A DNA stretch of 64,000 nucleotides from Fimbriiglobus sp043785105. GTDB lineage: Bacteria; Planctomycetota; Planctomycetia; Gemmatales; Gemmataceae. The DNA is taken from contig JAYVXO010000203.1 in assembly GCA_043785105.1 (NCBI GenBank), positions 8,691 through 72,690 of the forward strand, in the 5' to 3' direction. The notes below the pieces were generated by a model, which ran no database searches, was not told where the DNA came from, and worked only from the letters and a program-made list of their open reading frames with translations. Numbering within the stretch: position 1 is the stretch's first letter; each line of letters starts with the position of its first letter. The translations under genes were made by a program, and so were the position numbers. This document shows, piece after piece, positions 11,501 to 20,500 of this stretch.

Positions 11501-14500
11501 GTGCAAGCCGGTTCGGTGGTGGTTGCCCAAGCGGTCGGCAACGACCCCGGCACCGCCGACGTGGTCACGTTCGTGTGGCAAGTCTGGTTCGGGCCGGCAA
11601 TCGGCCTCCCGCTTTCCAGCGGCACCGGGGACAACTTCAGCTTCACGCCGACCCTCAACGGGTTCTATCGCCTGCGTTTGACCGCCGACGACCACGACGG
11701 CGGGGTGGCCGTCGTGGAGCGGTTGGTCGAATCGCGCGGGGCCAGCCCCTTGGCGTCGATCACGCTCATCACCAGTGGCAACGAAGGCGACCCGGTGCAG
11801 GCGCGAGCCGACGTGAGCCAAATCGTCAACGGCGAAGACCTCGTGTTCGAGTGGAAGGTGACGAAGAACGGCGTGGCGTACACCCCAATCACAACGCCGA
11901 CCGCCGGGGCCGTCCAGTTCGTGCCGAACGACCAGGGCAGCTACCGCATTGATCTGCGGGTGCGGTCGCTGACTTCCGGGTTGACGACGGACGCCGCTCC
12001 GGTCTTTGTGACACCCGGCAATACGGCCCCGGTCGTGAGCATTGTCGCACCGACTTTGCCTGTCCTGGCCGGTGCGCCGATCACGTTCATCTCGAAGGCC
12101 GCCTACCCTGGCAGTGCGGACACGTTGTCGTACCAGTGGACGGCGACGATACTTGGTAGCACTGTGCAGTACGGCGGGATCAGTCAGAACTTTACCTTCA
12201 CGCCGGGGATCGTCGGGCAGTATCAGGTTTCGCTGACGGTGACGGACAACTCGAGTGCGTCGGCGACGGCGTCACAGTTCTTTGTGGTGACAGCCGGCAC
12301 CATTACCCTCGGCATCAACGGCTTCCCTACGGCGCCCGTCGCCGAAGGCACCGCACTGAACCTCTCGGCAGCGGTCACGGCGGGGTCGTACCGCTACGAT
12401 TGGACGGTGACGAGGGACGGCATGCCGTACCTCACCGCGTCGAGCCGGACGTTGGCCAACCCGAACGGGTTCGTTGCGGTACCGTTGGACTTCCCGTTAA
12501 AGCCCAACGACAACGGGAAGTACGAAGTCACGCTCCAGGTCACGTTGCCGACCGGCAAGACCGGCATTCGCACGCAATCCTTCAAAGCGTTCAACGTGCC
12601 TCCGCTGCCGACAATCACGGTGTCGGCAGGGCCGTACATCGAAGGCGTCCCGATCCTCTTCACCGCAGCACCACACGACCCCGGCACCGCCGACACGCAC
12701 TCGTATGCGTGGAAAATCAACGGCGTCAGTTACGGGGCCGACCCGGCGAACCCGAGCGTCTTCAAGTTCGTTCCACCCGACAACGGCAGCTACACCGCGT
12801 CCGTAACCGTAACCGACGATGAAGGTCTGCCGGCCAGCGTTTCGACCGCCCCGTTAACTGTGTTAAATGCGAACCCGACGTTGAGCATCCGGTCCGGAGC
12901 GCCGGTCGCGGGCAAGGTTTCTCTCGCTCTGGATTGGCGTGACGTTCCTGCGGACACGAAGACGGTGGCGGCAACGTGGAAACTCTTCGCGGACAATGTT
13001 CAGGTTGACAGCGGCAGCGAGTACACACTCAGCTACACGCCCGTAATCGGGAAACGTTACACAATCGAATGGACCGCCGGTGACGAAGACAACGGGAGCA
13101 GCACGATTCGGATCGCCTCGCTCGTCGGCACGGCGGGCGACGACACGCGGGTGATTACCGCAGCGGATGTCGCGGGCGTGGACGCGGTCATCTATCAAGG
13201 GTTGGCGGGCAACGACACCATTAGCGTGGCCCCTGGTATTACAACCCCGATGATTCTGGACGGCGGCGACGGCGACGACGTGATCGCCGGCGGCGACGGC
13301 GACAACGTTTTGATCGCCGGAACGGGCAAAAACACCCTCACGGGTGGCAAGGGTAACAACCTGTTCATCGGCGGCGGCAGTGACACGATGTTCGGCGGAT
13401 CGGGTACCAATCGCTACATGGTTCACTTCAGTGAAGTCCAAATCGTTGCCGGCGCAGGCAGTATCGACACGGTCGATTTCTCCGGCATCACCACAAGCGG
13501 TGTCGCGGTCCGGTTCGACGGCAACCCCGCGTACCAATTCCCGTTTGCGGGCAACACGACCAGCAAGCTTTCCCTAGTGGGCAGCTTTGAAGGCGTCGTG
13601 GGAACGAACCTCGGCGACAAGATCTCGATCAACACGAGCAACATCACGGTGTTCGGCGGTGCAGGCGACGACAACGTCACGGTCGATGGCGGTAGCAACG
13701 TCTCGTTCGATGGTGGCAAGGGCAGCGACAACGTCACGGTCACTGGTGGCGACATGGTCCGGGTGTTCGGTGGCGAAAGCGGCGACACGAACGTCACCAT
13801 CGGTGGCACGGCCACGAACGTTGACGTGATCGGCGGCAACCAGCAGTTTCTGCCATCGCTACCAGGTGGTTTAATGAACGTGTCGATCACGGGCGGGAAC
13901 CTGATCCGCGTGTTCGGCGGCGAAGACAGTGAGAACGTCACTGTCGGTGGGACGGCCAAGGATGTCACCATCTCGACGGGCGGCGGCGTCAATGGCGTGC
14001 TGATTACAGGTGGCGAACTGATTCGGGTGTTCGGCGGCGAGGGGGATGAGAACGTGACCGTCGGCGTCGGGGCCAAGGATGTCATCATCTCGACCGGCGG
14101 CGGCGTCAACAACGTGTCGATTAGTGGCGGCGAACTGATTCGCGTGTTCGGCGATGTCGGTGTTGATAATGTCACCGTGAACGGCGCCTCAAACAATGTG
14201 CTGATCTCGACGGGTGGCGGCAAGGACGCGGTGTCGATTGGTGGCGGCAACCTCGTCACGGTCTTCACCGGCGATGCGGACGACAGTGTCACGATCAGTG
14301 GCGGCACGAACCTGTTGCTTGCTGCTGGCGAAGGTAACGACAAAATTTTGGTCACCGGCGGCACGAACCTGATCCTGCTCGGTGACGGCGGCAACGATCT
14401 CGTGACAATCAGCGGCGGCGATCACATCTCGGTGTACGGCGGGGAGGGCGATGACGCTGCCACCGTGACCGGAACTGCGACGGAGGTTCTCGTCTCGGGT

Positions 14501-17500
14501 TGGAACGGCAAGGATAAGGTTTCGGTGGCAGGCGGCACCCTCATCACGGCGGTCGGCGGCATTGGCGAAGACAATTTCACGATCACGGGGGGCAGCAAAA
14601 TCCTGATCGGTGGCGGCTTGGACAACGACAATTTTTCGATCACGGGCGGCGATCTCGTCACGGCGTTCGGCGGCGAAGGCGACGACAACGTGGCCGTCGG
14701 CGGTGGAACGAACGTGATCGTCGTTGGCGATCAGGGTGACGATCACTTCACGGTCACCGGCGGCGACCTCATCACCGTCTTCGGCGGCCTGAACAACGAT
14801 GACGTCCTGGTGAACACGGTTACCGGCCGCGTCGAAGTGTTGGGGTCGGAAGGCAACGACAAAATCCAGGTGCTGCAGGGCACCCAGATTTCCGCCGATG
14901 GGGGCAGCGGTGACGACGCCATCACGGTCAGCGGTGGCGATCAGGTCACAGTCTTCGGGGGAAGTGGCAACGACGCCGTCAGTGTGTCGGGTGGGCTGTT
15001 CATTAAAGTGCTTGGCGGGTCCGGCAACGATTCCGTCACGGTATCGGGTGGCACGAACCTGACCGTGAACGGCGGCTCCGGCAACGACGTCATCACCGCG
15101 AACAACCCGGCGGCCAGCAACATCGTGCTGTTTGGCGACTCCGGTAACGACATCATCACCGCCGATCAACCCGTCGGCATCACCGTCAGTGGCGGTCGCG
15201 GCGACGACTACCTGTTGCTGGGTCGCGGTGTGGATGTCGTGGCTTACGGCGACGACGGCAACGATAACTACATCTTCTTGAATACCGGCAGCGGCAACGT
15301 CAAGCTCAAGGAACTCATCAACCTGGATTCCTCGAACCTCGATCAGCCGAGCCGGGGCGATGACTTCGTGGACTTCTCCGCGTTCACCACGGCGGCAACG
15401 TTCAACCTCGGTCTCATTGGTAGCGAACTCGATCCGACCATCGGCAAGCAGATTGTGAACGGTGTGACCATCTGGCTCTTTGGTAGCTTCGAGGGCATCT
15501 ACGGCACGTCCGCGAGCGACCTGCTCATCGGCAATGAAAACGACAACCAGATTTACGGCCTGGGCGGCAACGACACCATTTACGGCCTGGGCGGGAACGA
15601 TACCCTCGTCGGCGGTCTGGGTGACGACTCGCTCATCGGTGGTACCGGCAACGATTGGTATGCTTTCTACGGCACCAGCGTTGAGTCCGACGTGGTCGTC
15701 GAAGCGGCCAATCTCGACGTCGATACCCTCGACTTCAGCGGTCGGGGGTTAGCGGTCACGGTCGATCTCAGTTCGACCGCCGTGCAAACCTACGACGGGT
15801 CATCGAAGATTCAACTTTCCAGTTCGACGGGCCTGGAAAACATCGTCGGTTCTAACTTCGCTGACACGCTGACGGGCAACAGCCGTGACAACCAAATCGC
15901 CGGGTTAGGTGGCAACGACACGCTGACTGGTGCGGCTGGCGACGATGTCTACTACTTCGCTGGTTCCAACGCTGGCACGGATCGTGTCGTGGAAACGGCT
16001 GCCGATGCGGGCAGTGACACGCTCGACTTCAGCGGCTTCCTGGCCCCGATCCAACTCGACTTGGCCGTCACCAGTGCCCAATCGTTCGGTACCTTCGGCG
16101 GGGTTCAACTCAGTGACGGCATGGGCGTCGAAAACATCGTCGGCACGGGTTACGCCGATCGACTGTTCGGCAACGCGCGGCCCAACGCGATCCACGGGGC
16201 GGGTGGCGCGGACTACATTGACGGCCGCAGCGGCAACGACAACCTCTATGGCGGCCTGACCCAAGTGGTGTTCCTCGATTTCGCTACCGGCACCGAACTG
16301 CCCCGTGGCGATTTCGATTACCTCAACACGGCATCCGCGACTGTCGGTGTCTCCGCCGCGGATGCGATTATCGCGCGGTTGAACACGATCTTTACCGGAC
16401 TCGATTACCGCTTCACGATGAACCTCGCGGACGCTCAGGCGTGGACGGCCAACAGTGGCCGCGAGTTTGTCACACTTGTGTTCAACGACGGTCCGGGTGG
16501 CGGTATCGGCGGCGAGTCGAATGAAATCGACTTCCGCAACTTGATCCGCGACGGCCGAGGCACGATCAACGTCAACGACTTGCTTGGTGGCACGACTCAA
16601 CCCCCCAAGACGGTCGCCAACTTCATCGCGCTCTCCAGCACGATTGCCGCCCACGAACTCGGCCACATGGCGGGCTTGCGGCACGGTGACGCATTCGGGC
16701 CGATCGGGTCCGGCTTGTACGAGCACGTCGGTGCCGCGTACCTCGCCCAGATCACGCCGACCTACACCGGGCTGTTCAACGCCGTCTACACGCCGTTGCA
16801 CATTCTGGCCAGCCCGTTGTCGGTGGGGACGAAGCTGTCCGATGCTACACAAAACACCTACTTCGGCGAACGCGAACTCATCAAGCTGTCCTTCGCCGAC
16901 ACCGGCACGGCGATCCGGGAAGCCAGCCCCGTTGCCGGCTCGCACGGCACTTTCAGCACGGCGACCGCGTTCGGCGTCCTCCCGGCGTTGAACGTGTTCA
17001 ACACCATCGGCGCACGCGAAGCGGGCTACGTGCCTGCTGCGGGCCAGAACTTCGACTGGATGAACGTGTCCGCGCTTTCCGTGAGTGGCAACCTCGACGC
17101 CGTCGCGGGTCTGGCCGAAAAGGACGTCTACTCCTTCTACGGCACGGCGGGCGACATCATTAACATCGAACTCATTTCATCGTCGATTCGGCCATCGCTG
17201 TCGAACCCGATTGACGGCGTGTTGCGGGTTTACGACGCGAACGGCAACCTTCTCTACGAGAGCGACAACGAATTCGAGACTGCCGACGCGAACGTCTTCG
17301 ACCTGCGGTTACCAACGAGCGGGCTGTTTTACATCGAAGTGACGAGCAAGACGCCGACCGACACGGGCCGGTACGAACTGTTCGTGACGCGGTTCGGCCC
17401 GCGCACGCCGAACCTCCAGCCGCTGGGCTTGGGTGACACGATCGTCGGCGGCGCCGGGTCGGACTACATGTACGGCACGACGGCGAACGACACGTTCCGC

Positions 17501-20500
17501 GTCGGGGCGATTGCAGCGGGCGACGTGGATACCATCGACGGCGGCCTGGGCGACGACCTCTTCGACAAAGTCGGGTTCGCGGGCGTCAACGCCATATTGA
17601 CCAGCATCGAACTCACCCTCAGCACCTTCACGGTGCCGACGCTCGCCCCGATCGCGGCGATGACCGTGAACGAAGGGCAAACGCTGACGTTCACCGCGGC
17701 CGGTTCCACGACCGCGACCGGCGATCGCTTGGCGTACTCCCTGGCGCCCGCCGCCACGGGTTTGTTCCCGAACGGGGCGAGTATTGATCCGAACACGGGC
17801 AAGTTCACGTTCATCCCGACCAACCAAGGCGCGTTCAGCGTCAAAGTCATTGTTACGAACGCCGACGGCCAAGTGGCGGAGCGGACGTTCGCCATCACGG
17901 CGAACAACGTCGCCCCGACCCTCGCGCTCACCGGATTGGCCACACTGTTCGAGGCCGGAACCTGGACGGGCGGCGGCACGGTGACCGATCCGGGTCTGGA
18001 CACCTTGACCGTGACCGTGAACTACGGCGACGGTAGCGGGTGGCTACCCGTTGTCCTCGGCACCAATCACAAGTATCAGCTTTCGCACGTCTACGGGGAT
18101 AACGGCAACTACACCGTGACGGTGCGGGTCAACGACGGCGACGGCGGCAGCGATGAAAAGACGTTGCCCGTCGTGGTGCTCAACGTAGCCCCGACGGCAA
18201 CCCTGTCGAACGCCGGGGACGTGACCGAAGGCACCGTCGGTGTGGCAGCCGTGAACTTCACCACTGCGACGGACGTGAGTGCCGTGGATGCGACTTCGCT
18301 GCGTTTCGCTTACGACTTCAACAACGACGGCATCTGGGATCTCGGCACCGGAACCTACGCCGGGTCCGTGACGAATGCGTCACCCGTGTTGCCAGCCGTG
18401 TACGTCAACGACGGCCTGTTGACCCGCACGGTGAAAGCCCGCGTCATCGACAAGGACGGCGGATTCACGGATTACCTCACAAGCTTCACCGTGTTCAACG
18501 CCCCGCCGACGGCGACGATCAACGGGCCACTCGTTGTGACCATCAACGAAGGCAGCGTGCTGAACCTGACGGGCACCGGCAGCGACGTCGGCCAAGACAC
18601 GCTGACCTACCTGTGGACCGCGCTGGGTGCGTTTGACAAAACGCCGCACACTTCAACTACCACCGGCTTGAGCTATACCGTCACGGACGACGACCAATAC
18701 ACGGTCACGTTCACCGTCACCGATTCCGACGGTGCAAGTGTGACGAAGACCGTGCAAGTGAACGTGTTGAACGTGGCCCCGACGCTCACCGTCGGTAGCG
18801 TGGCCACAGTGCAGCCGGGCGTACCGTTCAGCCGCACGGTCACCTTCACCGATCCGGGGGCCGACACGTGGACCGCCGAAGTGAATTACGGCGACGGCGG
18901 CGGGTGGCAGCCGATTGCAATCAATGCCACGAAGCAGATTGCGTTGAGCCACACCTACGCCACGGCTGGCAACTTCACGCTGCAAGTCCGAGTGACCGAC
19001 GACAACGGCGGCACGGACACGAAGTCGTTCCCGGTCGTGTCGAACCTGCCACCCGTCGCATCCGTGGTCGGCCCGGCCAACGGCGTGCGGGGCCAAGTTC
19101 GCACGTTCACCCTCTCCGCAACCGATTACATCGGCGACGTGGCCGCCGGCTTCGAGTACCGCGTCAACTGGGGTGACGGGTCGCCGGTGCAAGTGGTCAC
19201 CCGCACCGCGAACAACATCAACACGCCACTCACCCACACGTACATGACACTCGGCAACTTCACGGTCAGCGTGCTTGCGGTCGATCAGTACGGTGCGATT
19301 AGCCCGGCGGCAACGACCGTCATCCCGATTCTCGTGGCGGCGTTGCAAACCAGCGGCGGCATCACCACACTCGCCGTCGGCGGTAGTGATGCTTCCGATG
19401 AAATTCAACTGGAGTTAAAGGACGGGCACCCCGATACCATCGTGGTGGAGATCAACGATGTCAAGCAGGAATTCCGCTTGGTCCAGAAGATCGAAGTCTA
19501 TGGCAACGGCGGTAACGACGAAATCAGCATTGATGAAGACATCACTTTGCCGGCGATGATTGACGGCGGTGCGGGCAACGACACCATTGAAGGCGGCGGC
19601 GGCAACAACACCATCTACGGTGGCCTCGGCAATGACGTGATTGAGGGTGGCGATGGCAACGATGTGATTTATGGTGGCGATGGCAACGACACGATTGACG
19701 GCGGTGCTGGCAACGATGTCATCGACGCCGGCAGTGGTAACAACAGCGTGGACGGCGGTGCTGGCAATGACACCATCACGGCTGGCAGCGGCAACGACAC
19801 GATTGACGGCGGCGACGGCAACGACGTGATTAATGCCGGTGACGGCAATAACTCGGTTAAAGGCGGCGATGGTAACGACACCATCACAGCCGGGTCAGGG
19901 AATGACACGATTGATGGCGGTTCTGGCAACGACCTCATCAACGCGGGCGATGGCAACAACTACATTAACGGTGGCGACGGCAACGACACCATCACGGCTG
20001 GGTCCGGCAACGACACCATCTACGGCGGTGACGGGAACGATGTCATCAACGCCGGTGACGGCAACAACTGGGTCGATGGTGGTAGCGGCAACGACACCAT
20101 CACTGCGGGCAGTGGCAGTGACACGCTGTACGGCGGCGACGGCGACGACCTCATCCGGGCCGGGGCTGGCAACGACACGTTGGACGGGGGGGCGGGCAAC
20201 GACATCTTGATCGGCGGCGACGGCGACGACCTGCTCGTCGGCGGCGACGGCCGCGACCTGCTCATCGGCGGCTTCGGGGCGGATCGGATCAACGGCAATG
20301 CCCAAGATGACATCCTCATCGCGGGCTACACGTCGTTCGATAACAACGATGTTGCGCTCAACAACATCATGGCCGAATGGACTAGCAGCGGCAGTTACAC
20401 CAGCCGCGTCAACAACCTGACGACCGGCTTCGGGGCCGCCGGGGGCGTTAAACTCATCGGCGATGACGGCGCCACGCAGACCGTCTTCAACGACAACGAC

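Noticed and set aside
13423..15169. Long antisense frames (323 and 326 codons) across the RTX field
   Set aside because: They mirror Gly/Asp repeat codons and give Pro/Ser/Thr or Asp/Val strings. No start signal or homology.
19560..20280. Regular short repeats considered as a CRISPR array
   Set aside because: The units are 27 bases, in frame, vary only at synonymous or tolerated positions and encode GGxGxDxx. There are no unique spacers and no cas genes.
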